Below are positions 50,713 to 59,485 of a DNA stretch of 64,000 nucleotides, in pieces. Each line of letters opens with the position of its first letter. Position 1 is the first letter of the stretch. Under the pieces are notes generated by a model. The model searched no databases and had not been told where the DNA came from. It worked only from the letters and a program-made list of their open reading frames with translations. A program made the position numbers and the translations under genes. The DNA comes from Pyxidicoccus caerfyrddinensis. GTDB lineage: Bacteria; Myxococcota; Myxococcia; Myxococcales; Myxococcaceae. The stretch is taken from positions 21,355-85,354 of the forward strand of contig NZ_JAAIYA010000039.1 of NCBI RefSeq assembly GCF_010894405.1, read 5' to 3'.

Positions 50713-51474
50713 GTGGCAACTCCTCCCCGATGCTTCAACTGCGGCGCTCCCTTCCTGAAGCCGCCCGCCGAAGAGCCGGTCTGCGGCCATTGCGGCGCCG
50801 CGCGGCCGGCTCCCTGGCTGCCGCAACGCACCGCGTCTCAGACCACCCCCCACCCCCCTTCCGCGCGGCAGAGCCGAGCGGTCCTGTTCATCGCGCTCGG
50901 GACCGGTGCCGTGATGTGCGTCGCGGGCACGCTCGTGGCCTTCCTGGTCATGGCCCCGGCAGAGCTGGAGCGCCCCGCACCACGGCCACGGCCCGCCGCC
51001 ACGCCCGTGCCCCAGGCGACACGCCCTCTGCCCCTGTCCCCTCCAGAGGAGCCCCCCAGGCCGCCGCCGGTGGCGCCCGAGCCCACCCCTCCACCCGTGG
51101 TGGCGAAGCCCGCTCCGCGAACGCCCCAGACGAACGAGGCCTGGGGCGCCCAGCGGCTGGCGCGGCACCTGAAGGACTACGACTACTGTGGCCGAGAGGC
51201 CATCCTTCGCCAGAAGGACACTCCCCGGCGCTACACGTTGCGCGCTAGATTCGGCGCCGACGGTCAGGGCACGGGCGGTCGGGTGGAACCCGCGGGGGTG
51301 GCGATGTCGAACGCGTGCATCAGCAACAGGACGCGCTACGTCTATCTGGGCAAGCCACCGCAGCCGCGTGACTTCGTGGTGGAGCTCACCCTGTCGTTCG
51401 CGCACCTCCGGCCCACGGGCAAGCCGGAGACCCGCGATGACCAGTGGAGCATCCGCGACGACGACACGTACTGA
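50713..51474 (+). CDS. Zinc-ribbon membrane protein, 253 residues
   Basis: An N-terminal zinc ribbon (CFNCGAPFL ... CGHCGA, residues 7-28), one membrane segment (AVLFIALGTGAVMCVAGTLV, about 56-78), a long Pro-rich periplasmic linker and a C-terminal domain of about 100 residues with two Cys (YDYCGREAILRQ, SNACISNRTRYVYLG). A common myxobacterial architecture whose C-terminal domain often resembles TonB-like or AgmX-like output parts. Function unknown. GTG 50713 is the only reasonable start. Confidence 0.68.
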   Translation: MATPPRCFNCGAPFLKPPAEEPVCGHCGAARPAPWLPQRTASQTTPHPPSARQSRAVLFIALGTGAVMCVAGTLVAFLVMAPAELERPAPRPRPAATPVPQATRPLPLSPPEEPPRPPPVAPEPTPPPVVAKPAPRTPQTNEAWGAQRLARHLKDYDYCGREAILRQKDTPRRYTLRARFGADGQGTGGRVEPAGVAMSNACISNRTRYVYLGKPPQPRDFVVELTLSFAHLRPTGKPETRDDQWSIRDDDTY

Positions 51475-51535
51475 CCCGACCGTGCCCACCCGGCCGGGTC
51501 GTCAGCCTCCTCGTTTTTCGCCGACAAGGATGGGG

Positions 51536-52612
51536 ATGGACACGGTGTTCTCTACCGAGGAGGAACAGCGCTACGCGGAGCGGGGCTCGAGCGAGCTCCA
51601 CGCGAAGCTGCGCTGGACGTTCCTGGTGGCCGCGACGCTGTTCTTCGTCTTCATGGGATTGGACTACCAGTTCGACCCCGAGAAGCTGGGCCGCAACATG
51701 GCGGTGCGGCTCCTGGCGGTGGGGGCGTACCTCGTGCTGCACCTGCTCGCGCGCTGGGAGCCGGCCCGGGCGCGGGTGGAGCTGCTGCTGCTGGCGGGAG
51801 TGGGCGTGGGGGCCGCGTCGGTGACCCGGCTCTCGGTGGGCTTGCGCTTCGGAGAGCTGCTCGCGGTGGGCTCGCTGCTCCTGATGGTGGTGATGCTCGC
51901 GGCGCTGACGACCTCACCGCGCCAGGCGCTCACCAGCCATGCGCTCCTGCTCGCGGTGGTCAACGTGCTCGGGCCCGTCTTCGGGGCAAGCAGCCTCTTC
52001 TTCTTCGCGGTCAACGTGTTCCTCCTCTCGGGGGCCACGGCGGGCGTCATCCTGGCGGCGCTCTCGGAGCGGCTCTCCCGGCGCGCCTTCCGGATGGAGC
52101 TGGACCTGGAAGTGCTGGCCACGCGCGACTCGCTCACCGGGGCGCACAACCGGCGCAGCTTCCTGCAGCAGGCCGAGCACGAGCTCGACCGCGCGCGCCG
52201 CGGCACACGCCCGGTCTCGCTGCTGATGTTGGACATCGACCGCTTCAAGAGCATCAACGACACCCATGGCCACCCGGTGGGGGACGCGGTCATCCGCACG
52301 CTGGCGAGCACCTGCCAGAGCGCACTGCGCAGCGTGGACGTGCTCGGGCGGCTGGGCGGCGAGGAGTTCGCCATCGTCCTGCCGGAGACCGGCACGGAAG
52401 GGGCGCTGCGAGTGGCCGAGCGGCTGCGACAATCCCTCGCGGAGGCCGTGGTGCCCGAGGTCGGGAAGGCCCTCTCATTCACGGTCAGCGTGGGGGTGGC
52501 GGAGAGGCTCCCGGGCGAAGGGCTGGAGCAGCTGCTGTCTCGCGGCGACCAGGCGCTCTACGCCGCGAAGAACACCGGCCGCAACAGGGTCTGCGCCGCG
52601 GCGCATGGCTGA
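51536..52612 (+). CDS. Diguanylate cyclase with membrane sensor (GGEEF)
   Basis: A 358-residue enzyme making cyclic di-GMP. Residues about 20-180 contain six membrane helices. Then comes a full GGDEF domain: RDSLTGAHNRRSFL, LMLDIDRFKSINDTHGHPVG, and RLGGEEFAIVLPE with GGEEF at 274-278, an active form. The inhibitory I-site RxxD (RSVD) lies five residues before it, so product feedback is likely. ATG 51536 has AAGG upstream; ATG 51530 is an alternative. A collapsed remnant of a close paralog of this gene lies at 59355-59425. Confidence 0.94.
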   Translation: MDTVFSTEEEQRYAERGSSELHAKLRWTFLVAATLFFVFMGLDYQFDPEKLGRNMAVRLLAVGAYLVLHLLARWEPARARVELLLLAGVGVGAASVTRLSVGLRFGELLAVGSLLLMVVMLAALTTSPRQALTSHALLLAVVNVLGPVFGASSLFFFAVNVFLLSGATAGVILAALSERLSRRAFRMELDLEVLATRDSLTGAHNRRSFLQQAEHELDRARRGTRPVSLLMLDIDRFKSINDTHGHPVGDAVIRTLASTCQSALRSVDVLGRLGGEEFAIVLPETGTEGALRVAERLRQSLAEAVVPEVGKALSFTVSVGVAERLPGEGLEQLLSRGDQALYAAKNTGRNRVCAAAHG

Positions 52613-52797
52613 ACGCCGCGCCCCCAGCCCCACGCATCCGCCACTCGATGAGTCCGCGCAACCCCAGGGGATTCCTGTTCCCCTGACGGCTCCACGCAAT
52701 GGGTTGGCGCCCAGACACAAATCAGGCTCGGCAATCTCGGATATTCCGGATTTTGCGGCTGCAGCCCCACGCCCCGTGCATCGAGGAATACCCATCC

Positions 52798-53370
52798 ATG
52801 TTCATCAAGTCTGGCTCCCTGGCGACTGTCTTGCTTGTTGGAAGCGCCCTGATACTCGGAGGCTGCGGCGCGGAGGCCCCGGAGGACGAGAGCGGCAGTG
52901 ACGAGGCGGTCGAGCTCGGGAGCACCGAGCAGGCGGTCTACATCGGCTGGACTGCGTACACCTCGGAAGAGCGGCCCCCCATCGTCTGTGATGGCGGCAG
53001 CCTGCCCACGCAAGCCCAGTGTAACGGGAGCTATTGCGACAACATGCGGCTCAACTGCCAGGACTCCGGCGCCTATCGCGGTGGCTCGTACTGGACGCCC
53101 TATTTCTCGGACAATGGCATCCCGGTCTTCAGGCTCTGCGACCCCGGCTACTGGATGACGGGCATCGCCTGCACCGGCCAGTACTGCGACAATCTCTCCC
53201 TCCAGTGCACGTACATGTCCGGCATCAGCCCCAAGAACTGCTTCTGGTCTGGATGGCACTCCGAGGAGAACACCGGCCTCCTCAACTTCGGCCCTGGCGT
53301 CTACCCCACGGGCGCGTGGTGCCGTGGCGACTACTGCGACGACATCAAGTACTACCTGTGCCAGCCGTAG
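52798..53370 (+). CDS. Lipoprotein with three CxGxYCD repeats
   Basis: A 190-residue lipoprotein (lipobox LILGGC). The mature part carries three copies of a Cys unit: CNGSYCDNMRLNC, CTGQYCDNLSLQC and CRGDYCDDIKYYLC, each preceded by a Gly/Pro-rich loop, so three similar disulphide-stabilised subdomains of about 50 residues are likely. No named family recognised. The 185 bases upstream hold nothing else I can identify. Confidence 0.78.
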   Translation: MFIKSGSLATVLLVGSALILGGCGAEAPEDESGSDEAVELGSTEQAVYIGWTAYTSEERPPIVCDGGSLPTQAQCNGSYCDNMRLNCQDSGAYRGGSYWTPYFSDNGIPVFRLCDPGYWMTGIACTGQYCDNLSLQCTYMSGISPKNCFWSGWHSEENTGLLNFGPGVYPTGAWCRGDYCDDIKYYLCQP

Positions 53371-53486
53371 CCTGCGGGTGAACGAGCGTCTGGCTCGTCA
53401 GGAAAAGGCCGGTTGCCGCAGGGCAGCCGGCCGCCCGCGCGCTCCGCACTGCGAAAGAGAAGGCCGGCTCCAGAAGTTACGGGCCC

Positions 53487-54443
53487 GTGCCTTCTTCGAA
53501 TCCATTCCACGCTCGCGGGCCCCGGCTCGCTCGGCTGCTGACGTTCTGTGCGGTGCAGCTCCTGCTCGGGACGAGCTGCATGAGTCTGCCGGAGCCGTTG
53601 TTCGACAGGATCCCCGCTTCCGAGGGGAGGCTGCGCGTCATCTCCTACAACGTGCACCTCGGCGAAGCCCTGATTGACGAGCGGGATGGAGGGTCCAGCT
53701 CGATGAGCAAGGCGTTCCACGAGCGCAAGATGATGTGGGACGTCGACATCCTCGGGCTCCAGGAGCTGTGCTCGGATGAGGGCGGCTGGCAGCTCGACTA
53801 CTTCGACACGCTCATGCGCTCGTTCGGTGGCCCGTCCTACTCGGCGTTCGCACTCTCCGACCCCGTCGGGAAGATGATGTGCGGCCGGGTCGAGGCCATC
53901 TTCAGCCGACATCCCATCGTCGACTCCGGCGCCATCGAGCTGCCGAACGTCCGCCAGCCCCGCTCCGCCGTATGGGCGGACATCGACGTGCCCTCCGCGA
54001 ACGGGACGGGGACGGTGCGCATCCGCGTCTACAACGCGCACCTGGAGAATCGTCCGGAGAAGGACCACCTGACCTGGGAGGAGGGCCGGCTGCGACAGAC
54101 GCGGGTCATTCTCGAGCACATGGCGGCGTGGCGCGCGACGAACCCCGACGCGCCGGTGATCCTGCTGGGAGACCTGAACAGCCTCAGCACGTACTGGGAC
54201 GTCTGGAGCCGTGAGGAGTCCATCCACGAGATCGAACGCCAGGGGCTGCAGCCCACGCTCAAGAAATACAACCGCACGCTCACGCTGACGCCCCATCAGG
54301 TCGACTGGATCTTCTTCAAGGGACTCAAGCAGCGCAGGTCCCAGGTCGAGCACGTGTGGCTCTCCGACCACTTCCCGGTGGTGGCGGACTTCGCGCTGCC
54401 CACGGCCGCGGTGCTGGAGCCGGCGCTCGTGGAAGGCCCGTGA
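53487..54443 (+). CDS. Exported endonuclease/exonuclease/phosphatase-family protein
   Basis: A 318-residue lipoprotein-type enzyme (signal with LLGTSC). The EEP fold is complete: RVISYNVHLGE (metal Asn), ILGLQELC (metal Glu), VYNAHLENR (catalytic His region), PVILLGDLNSLS (Asp-x-Asn), VDWIFFKG and LSDHFPVVADF (final His). Family members cleave nucleic acids, sphingomyelin or phosphoinositides. As a secreted enzyme of a predator, DNA or lipid degradation is plausible. GTG 53487 gives the signal peptide. Confidence 0.88.
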   Translation: MPSSNPFHARGPRLARLLTFCAVQLLLGTSCMSLPEPLFDRIPASEGRLRVISYNVHLGEALIDERDGGSSSMSKAFHERKMMWDVDILGLQELCSDEGGWQLDYFDTLMRSFGGPSYSAFALSDPVGKMMCGRVEAIFSRHPIVDSGAIELPNVRQPRSAVWADIDVPSANGTGTVRIRVYNAHLENRPEKDHLTWEEGRLRQTRVILEHMAAWRATNPDAPVILLGDLNSLSTYWDVWSREESIHEIERQGLQPTLKKYNRTLTLTPHQVDWIFFKGLKQRRSQVEHVWLSDHFPVVADFALPTAAVLEPALVEGP

Positions 54444-54455
54444 GACGGTGGTACG

Positions 54456-55931
54456 TCAGTGCACGGACAGGAAGAAGCGCAGCTCGTAGGTGTCCTCGCT
54501 CACGTCCGGGAAGCCGTCGAAGCGGCTGTGATGCTGGAAGACGTTGACCTCCGAGCCCAGGCCCAGCCCGCCGACCACGGGCAGGTCCACCTGGAGCTGC
54601 GCGGTGCGCACCTGGTGCGAGCCGCCCGCGCCGTCCAGCACCGCGACGCGTGACACGTCCGCCTCCAGCGTGAGGAGGTCCCACGCGTCGCGCGCGTAGG
54701 TGACGCGGAGCTGCAGCCCCACGCCGGGACCATAGTCGTAGTCGCGGCCTTCGGTCCCCTGGTGGGCGGAGGAGATGCCGGTGAGGATGCTGCCTTTCAA
54801 CGACAGCACTGTCTTCAGCTTCGAGCGCGCGAAGAGGTTGCGCTGGTGCAGAAGGCTCACGTCCAGGGACTGTCCGCCCACCTCGTACGCGAGCGTGTCC
54901 GTGTAGCTCAGTTGCTGCGAGAGGCCCAGCCGCAGCTCGTCCTGCTCGGTGCGCACCAGCGCCTTCGCCGCGAGCAGGCCCGTCAGCAGTGCGTGGCTGA
55001 CCAGGCTGTCCTCCCGCGTGGTGAACTGGATGTGCACGTCGAATGCGTCGAAGGGGCGACGGATGTCGCCACGGAACGCGTCCCCGTAGCGCAGGGCGAA
55101 CTGGGTGAAGAACTGGTCCTTGCCTTGCGCCAGGAGCTTGCCGTCCCCCAGCCTCAGGTAGCCCAGCGAGACCCAGCCCGCGAGCGCGCGCGACTTCCAG
55201 TCGGAGGGGGTGGGCTCATGCCGGAAGGAATCGCCGCGCAGGAGCCGGTTGACTCCGCGAATGGGGCTGATGAGGCCCGCCGTCAGTTCCCGGCCGAACC
55301 GGTCCCTCCCCGTGGCCTCTGTATCGAGCACGGTGGAAGACAGTCGGTAGAGTGCCTCGCCCACGGCCGCCCCGCCCATCGTGGTGTTGACGAGGTCATT
55401 GATGGACGGCGGCTCGGTCTCCGCGAACAGCTCCCACTGGATGCTCCCCAGCAGCGTGAAGGGGATGGCGCTCACGAAGGAGAGGCCGTTGTCACGCGCG
55501 GCCGTGTAGTAGAGGCCACCGTGGTAGGGATGCGCGAACTGGTTCGTGGAGAAGCCGTCCCCATCCCAGACAAAGCCCGTACGCAGGTTGTCCTTCCATG
55601 TCTGGAGGCTGACACGGGACCAGTCCTTCTGGCCGAGCGTCCGGTCATAGGTCCACACCACCAGGTTGATGGCGGTGACCTCCCCCAGCGCGAGCCAGGG
55701 GTGTTGCTCCGGCGCCGTGGCCTCCTCGACGGAGAGCTCGGACCGGGGGGCATCCGCGGGCAGCGTTGCTTCCGCCGCGCGCGCGGCGGCGGAGGTGAGC
55801 GCCAGCACCCCCAGGGCGAGCCGCCCCGCCTGGACCCCGCGCCGGCTCCCTCCACGTCGCGGACCGAGGCTGCCTGTTCCCGTAGCGAATGACCGCGCCC
55901 CACCCATCCGCCAGCCCCGTCGCGGGCCCAT
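54456..55931 (-). CDS. DUF3943 outer-membrane-type protein
   Basis: A 491-residue exported protein: signal region near residues 30-55 (LALGVLALTSAAARAAEA), then FAHPYHGGLYYTAARDN, the DUF3943 signature, and a C-terminal half of alternating beta strands typical of an outer-membrane barrel (LGLSQQLSYTDTLAYEVGG, YELRFFLSVH at the end, with aromatic C-terminal region). Function unknown. ATG 55931 follows GGAGGGG. It is tail to tail with the EEP gene and ends 12 bases from it. Confidence 0.8.
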   Translation of the reverse strand: MGPRRGWRMGGARSFATGTGSLGPRRGGSRRGVQAGRLALGVLALTSAAARAAEATLPADAPRSELSVEEATAPEQHPWLALGEVTAINLVVWTYDRTLGQKDWSRVSLQTWKDNLRTGFVWDGDGFSTNQFAHPYHGGLYYTAARDNGLSFVSAIPFTLLGSIQWELFAETEPPSINDLVNTTMGGAAVGEALYRLSSTVLDTEATGRDRFGRELTAGLISPIRGVNRLLRGDSFRHEPTPSDWKSRALAGWVSLGYLRLGDGKLLAQGKDQFFTQFALRYGDAFRGDIRRPFDAFDVHIQFTTREDSLVSHALLTGLLAAKALVRTEQDELRLGLSQQLSYTDTLAYEVGGQSLDVSLLHQRNLFARSKLKTVLSLKGSILTGISSAHQGTEGRDYDYGPGVGLQLRVTYARDAWDLLTLEADVSRVAVLDGAGGSHQVRTAQLQVDLPVVGGLGLGSEVNVFQHHSRFDGFPDVSEDTYELRFFLSVH

Positions 55932-56033
55932 GCCGCGCCCCTCCAAGGTAGGCAGCCGCCAGCCGAGAGGCGCCCCTCCTTCTGGGGAGGGGACAGCGGC
56001 AAGCGCGGGGTATTGGAAGCAACGAGGCTGGAG

Positions 56034-57326
56034 TCAGACCGGAAAGGACAAGGTGAACCGTGCGCCGCCAAGCTCCGAGCCGAGGGCGGCGACGCTCCCG
56101 CCGTGTACCTCCGCGATACGGCGGACAATCGCGAGGCCGAGCCCGAAGCCAGGGCTCTCCTCCGTACGTTCGTCGTCGAGGCGGTGGAACGGCTCGAAGA
56201 TCCGCTCCCGCTCCGCGAGCGGAATCCCCGGCCCATCGTCGTCGACGTGGATGTGAATCGCGCGGCCCTCCCGCGTCAGGCTGACCTGGACCCGAGACCT
56301 CGCGTACCGCAGGGCGTTCAGTATCAGGTTCGACGTCGCGCGCTCGACGAGCCGGGCTTCGACGCGAACGACGAGCGGTTCCGCGCAGGGCACGGGGGCG
56401 GCGATTGTCGCCCTGCTGGGTACAATGGTGAGGGTTTCGCAGAGCGCGGCGAGGACCGGGCGCACGTCCACCGCGGCCCCAGCTGGCGCGCGGCGCCCCT
56501 TCAACCGCACGTAGGTGAGCAGTTCATCGATGAGCTGATCGAGCTCCTCGAGACTGCGCTCCACCCGCTCGAACGCCTGTTCGCGTTCGTCGGGCTCGAC
56601 CGCTTCACGCGCGAGCGCGAGGCTGAAGTGCAACCGCTGGGTCGGTGCTCGGAGCTCGTGCGAGGTGATGTGGAGGAGCTCTTCGCGCATGGCAATCGAG
56701 CGCTGGAGGTCTTCGCCCATGTGGTTCAGCGCCGTCGAGAGCGCGCCGATGACGTCGCGTGAGCCGACCGCGGCCCGCGCGTCGAGCTCCCCCCGCCCGA
56801 GCGCCTCGGCCGTTCGCCGGAGGTCCAGGAGCTGTCGGCGGACGGGGCGCAGGAGCGCGAAGACGCCGAGCGAGAGCCCTCCGACGAAGCAGAGGAAGAG
56901 CCCGGCGCCGCGCGCGCCGCCAAGCGGGAACATCAGGGGCAAGGGCCCCACCTGGAGGACGTGCCCGGTCCCCTCGATGCGCGCATAGAGGACGGATTCG
57001 AACACGTGGCCCGCCCGCACGACCTCCCCGACGTCGAGGCGTCCGAGAGCGGCGGCGCCGAGCGGTGCGTCCGCCCGGGGAATGATGACGACGGGCACCT
57101 CGAAGCGCTTCGAGGCTTGCTCAGCGGGACCTCCGAAGTCGTGGTACTGGCTGTAGCGCTCTTGGAACATCTCGGCCATCAACGCGACCGGCACCGCGAA
57201 AGAGGCTTCGATGTTCCGCGCGAGCTGCGCGTTGATCCGAGGGATGACGAACGCCTTGGCGGCGACGCCGGCCAGCAGCACGCCCGCGAAGATGTGGAGA
57301 TAGACGCGGAGGAAGAGCCTGTCCAC
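56034..57326 (-). CDS. Sensor histidine kinase
   Basis: A 430-residue two-membrane-segment kinase: TM1 about 7-27, a periplasmic sensor of 110 residues, TM2 about 137-160, HAMP (LLRPVRRQLLDLRRTAEALG), dimerisation helix with HITSHELRAP (phospho-His 223), and an ATPase domain with NLILNALRYA, DDDGPGIP, FEPFHR and GFGLGLAIVRRIAEVHGG. It resembles RstB/CpxA-type kinases. GTG 57326 lies 3 bases after the response-regulator stop, so the pair is co-transcribed and probably co-translated. Confidence 0.95.
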   Translation of the reverse strand: MDRLFLRVYLHIFAGVLLAGVAAKAFVIPRINAQLARNIEASFAVPVALMAEMFQERYSQYHDFGGPAEQASKRFEVPVVIIPRADAPLGAAALGRLDVGEVVRAGHVFESVLYARIEGTGHVLQVGPLPLMFPLGGARGAGLFLCFVGGLSLGVFALLRPVRRQLLDLRRTAEALGRGELDARAAVGSRDVIGALSTALNHMGEDLQRSIAMREELLHITSHELRAPTQRLHFSLALAREAVEPDEREQAFERVERSLEELDQLIDELLTYVRLKGRRAPAGAAVDVRPVLAALCETLTIVPSRATIAAPVPCAEPLVVRVEARLVERATSNLILNALRYARSRVQVSLTREGRAIHIHVDDDGPGIPLAERERIFEPFHRLDDERTEESPGFGLGLAIVRRIAEVHGGSVAALGSELGGARFTLSFPV

Positions 57327-57329
57327 GGG

Positions 57330-58043
57330 TCAGCTCACTGTGTAGAGGTAACCGACGCCGCGGACCGTCTTGATGGCCTCCGCCTCGCCGGAGGCTTCGC
57401 GCAGCTTGTGGCGAAGCCGGGAGACCCTGAGGTCGACGGAGCGGTCGATGTCGTCCTGCTCCACGCCCCGAAGCCGCTGATACATGAGCTGTCGGCTCAC
57501 GACCTGTCCAGCGTGGGTCATGAGCAGGAGGAGCACGTCGAGCTCGCCAGAGGTCAGGTCGAGCTCCTTCCCCCGCAGCCAGGCCGTTCGCCGCGTGGAA
57601 TCCACCGTGAGCTCGCCGACGCGAACGGGCGTGCCCTCCGGCTGGGGGGGCGCGCTCGTGCGGCGCAGGAGCGCGCGCAGCCGCGCGAGGAGCACGCGGG
57701 GACGGACAGGCTTCGGCAGGTAGTCGTCGGCGCCGCTCTCCAGACCCACGACCTCGTCCACCTCGGCGCCACGCCCGGTCAGCATGAGAATCGGGCCCGG
57801 ATAGGCGCCGCGCAGCTCGCGGCAGACGGCGAAGCCATCCTTGCCGGGGAGCATCACATCGAGCACCACGAGGTCGGGCCGCGTGGCGAGGATCCGCGTC
57901 ACCGCGCGCTCGCCGCTGCCCTCGCTCTCGGCGCGAAACCCATGCAGTCGAAGGTAGTCGGCAATCATTGCCGTGAGCGCCCGGTCATCATCCACGATGA
58001 AGACGCTGGGTTCCGACGTGGATGTCTGACTCTTCTTGTCCAT
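57330..58043 (-). CDS. OmpR-family response regulator
   Basis: A 237-residue regulator. The receiver domain has VDDDRALTAMI (acidic pocket), the phosphoacceptor Asp 62 in VVLDVMLPGKDG, LMLTGRG and LPKPVRPRVLLARLRALL (Lys). The winged-helix effector domain has VGELTVDSTRRTAWLRG, LTSGELDVLLLLMTHAGQVV, DRSVDLRVSRLRHKL and IKTVRGVGYLY. It is upstream of its cognate kinase. Targets are unknown; the divergent trefoil-type protein gene starts 139 bases away and could be regulated. Confidence 0.96.
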   Translation of the reverse strand: MDKKSQTSTSEPSVFIVDDDRALTAMIADYLRLHGFRAESEGSGERAVTRILATRPDLVVLDVMLPGKDGFAVCRELRGAYPGPILMLTGRGAEVDEVVGLESGADDYLPKPVRPRVLLARLRALLRRTSAPPQPEGTPVRVGELTVDSTRRTAWLRGKELDLTSGELDVLLLLMTHAGQVVSRQLMYQRLRGVEQDDIDRSVDLRVSRLRHKLREASGEAEAIKTVRGVGYLYTVS

Positions 58044-58181
58044 AGGCGCCGATGCTCCCGGCTGGAGTATAACCGACCCGTTGCGAGCACGTCCGCGCCG
58101 GCTCCTTTGTATCGCTTCGTATCCTCTGAAGAACCTCATGGTTCCGTGTGCCATTGTCCAGCGCACCCACAGGAGGATGTC

Positions 58182-59291
58182 TTGTCAAATCAAGCCAGTC
58201 ATGAGCGAGTGATGAGCAGCCCGGCGAAGCCCCAGCCCGCGCCGGAGTGCATACCCACCACGGATACACTCAGCTATGGGGAGACGCTCTACCTCAACAA
58301 GGTGCGCGGCGATAAGCCTCTGTGGCTCTCGGGTGGCCGCAGCGATCAGCAGGCCCAGGTGTACACGCTCGACGGCGAGGGCGGCACGGCGGAGGAGAGC
58401 TACCGCTGGACCGTGATGAAGAAGCGCGACACCGTGGGCAGCGGGCCCGTGAGCTATGGCGACACCATCTATCTCAAGGTGGGCGGCAAGGAGCAGCGGT
58501 GGCTCTCCGGCGGCCGCAGCGATGGCCAGAAACAGGTGTACACGCGCGACGGCGAGGGGGGCGCGAAGGAGGACACCTACCGCTGGACCGTGATGCAGGA
58601 CTTCGACACCGTGGGCAGCGGTAGTGTCAAGCGAGGGAGCGCCGTCTGCCTCAAGGTGGGCGGCAAGGAGCAACGGTGGCTGTCAGGCGGCCGCGACAAC
58701 GACCAGAAGAAGGTGTTCACGCTCGACGGCAGGGATGGGAAGGCCAGGGACAGCTACTTCTGGACCTCGGAGCCGGTGAGCTACTCCCGCTCGTTCGCGG
58801 TCTTCTCCGAGGACTCCCCCGAGACGAAGAAGATGGAGGTGGGGGGCATGCACACGCGCGTGTTCACCCGCGTGGAGGCGCGCTCGCCGGACAACGCCAT
58901 CCAGCTCGACCTCGCGACAGGAATCATCACGCTTCCGCCAGGGACGTACCACATCACCGGTTTCTCGATGACGGCCTTCCTGACCGGCGAGGAGCCGTCC
59001 GGGATGATGGCGACCAAGAAGTTCGCGAACGGTGGGTATTGCCGGCTGCGGCACGCCGGAGGTGTTGCGGAGGACATCCCCAACGAGGACGCCATCGTCG
59101 TCGGCAGCATCAGCACCCCCAACGCGATACCCAGTCTGATTGAGACCTATTTCACCACGAACGTCGACGCCCGGATCCTCATGGAACACCAGTCCGGCAA
59201 CACGGATCAGGTCGCGGACGTCGTGCTGCGCGCCAATCCGAACGAGTCGCCCTGGCATATCTTCGCGCGTATCTGCATCTCTCGCGTGTAG
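58182..59291 (+). CDS. Trefoil-like repeat protein with C-terminal C1q-like jelly roll
   Basis: A 369-residue cytoplasmic-type protein (no signal). Residues about 30-180 consist of three repeats of about 50 residues, e.g. YLKVGGKEQRWLSGGRSDGQ, KQVYTRDGEGG and YRWTVM, which suits a beta-trefoil lectin (three lobes, MIR/ricin type). Residues about 210-369 form a second beta domain (LPPGTYHITGFSMTAFLTGE, IVVGSISTPNAIPSLI, WHIFARICISRV) like C1q/TNF-type jelly rolls. Start TTG 58182 has GGAGG at 5-base spacing; longer readings overlap the regulator genes. It may be a released lectin or toxin-like protein. Confidence 0.72.
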   Translation: MSNQASHERVMSSPAKPQPAPECIPTTDTLSYGETLYLNKVRGDKPLWLSGGRSDQQAQVYTLDGEGGTAEESYRWTVMKKRDTVGSGPVSYGDTIYLKVGGKEQRWLSGGRSDGQKQVYTRDGEGGAKEDTYRWTVMQDFDTVGSGSVKRGSAVCLKVGGKEQRWLSGGRDNDQKKVFTLDGRDGKARDSYFWTSEPVSYSRSFAVFSEDSPETKKMEVGGMHTRVFTRVEARSPDNAIQLDLATGIITLPPGTYHITGFSMTAFLTGEEPSGMMATKKFANGGYCRLRHAGGVAEDIPNEDAIVVGSISTPNAIPSLIETYFTTNVDARILMEHQSGNTDQVADVVLRANPNESPWHIFARICISRV

Positions 59292-59354
59292 GCCGCCCGG
59301 CCCTGAGGCGCACGGACCCGCGAAACACGAATGCGAATCAGGTCTGCAGCCGAT

Positions 59355-59425
59355 TGGGGTTGGACTACCAGCTCGACCCCGGGAAGCTGGGCCACAACAA
59401 GGTCTGCGCTGCGGCGCACGGCTGA
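59355..59425 (+). pseudogene. Collapsed remnant of a GGDEF-protein gene
   Basis: The frame reads LGLDYQLDPGKLGHN joined to KVCAAAHG and a stop. The first part equals the region after the first membrane helix of the diguanylate cyclase at 51536 (GLDYQFDPEKLGRN) and the second its last residues (RVCAAAHG). In the intact gene both places carry GGCCGCAAC, so a deletion between these 9-base direct repeats in a second copy would give this product. The bases after the stop also resemble the sequence after the intact gene. Confidence 0.78.
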
Positions 59426-59485
59426 CCGCTGCGCCACCTCCCCGTCCCGAGGCAGGGCGAGCCCGAGAGGAGGCGGTAGTCCCCG

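Noticed and set aside
56961..59291. A 776-residue reading of the trefoil-like protein starting inside the two-component genes
   Set aside because: The first 400 residues are antisense to the kinase and regulator; a TTG with a good ribosome-binding site at 58182 gives the natural start.
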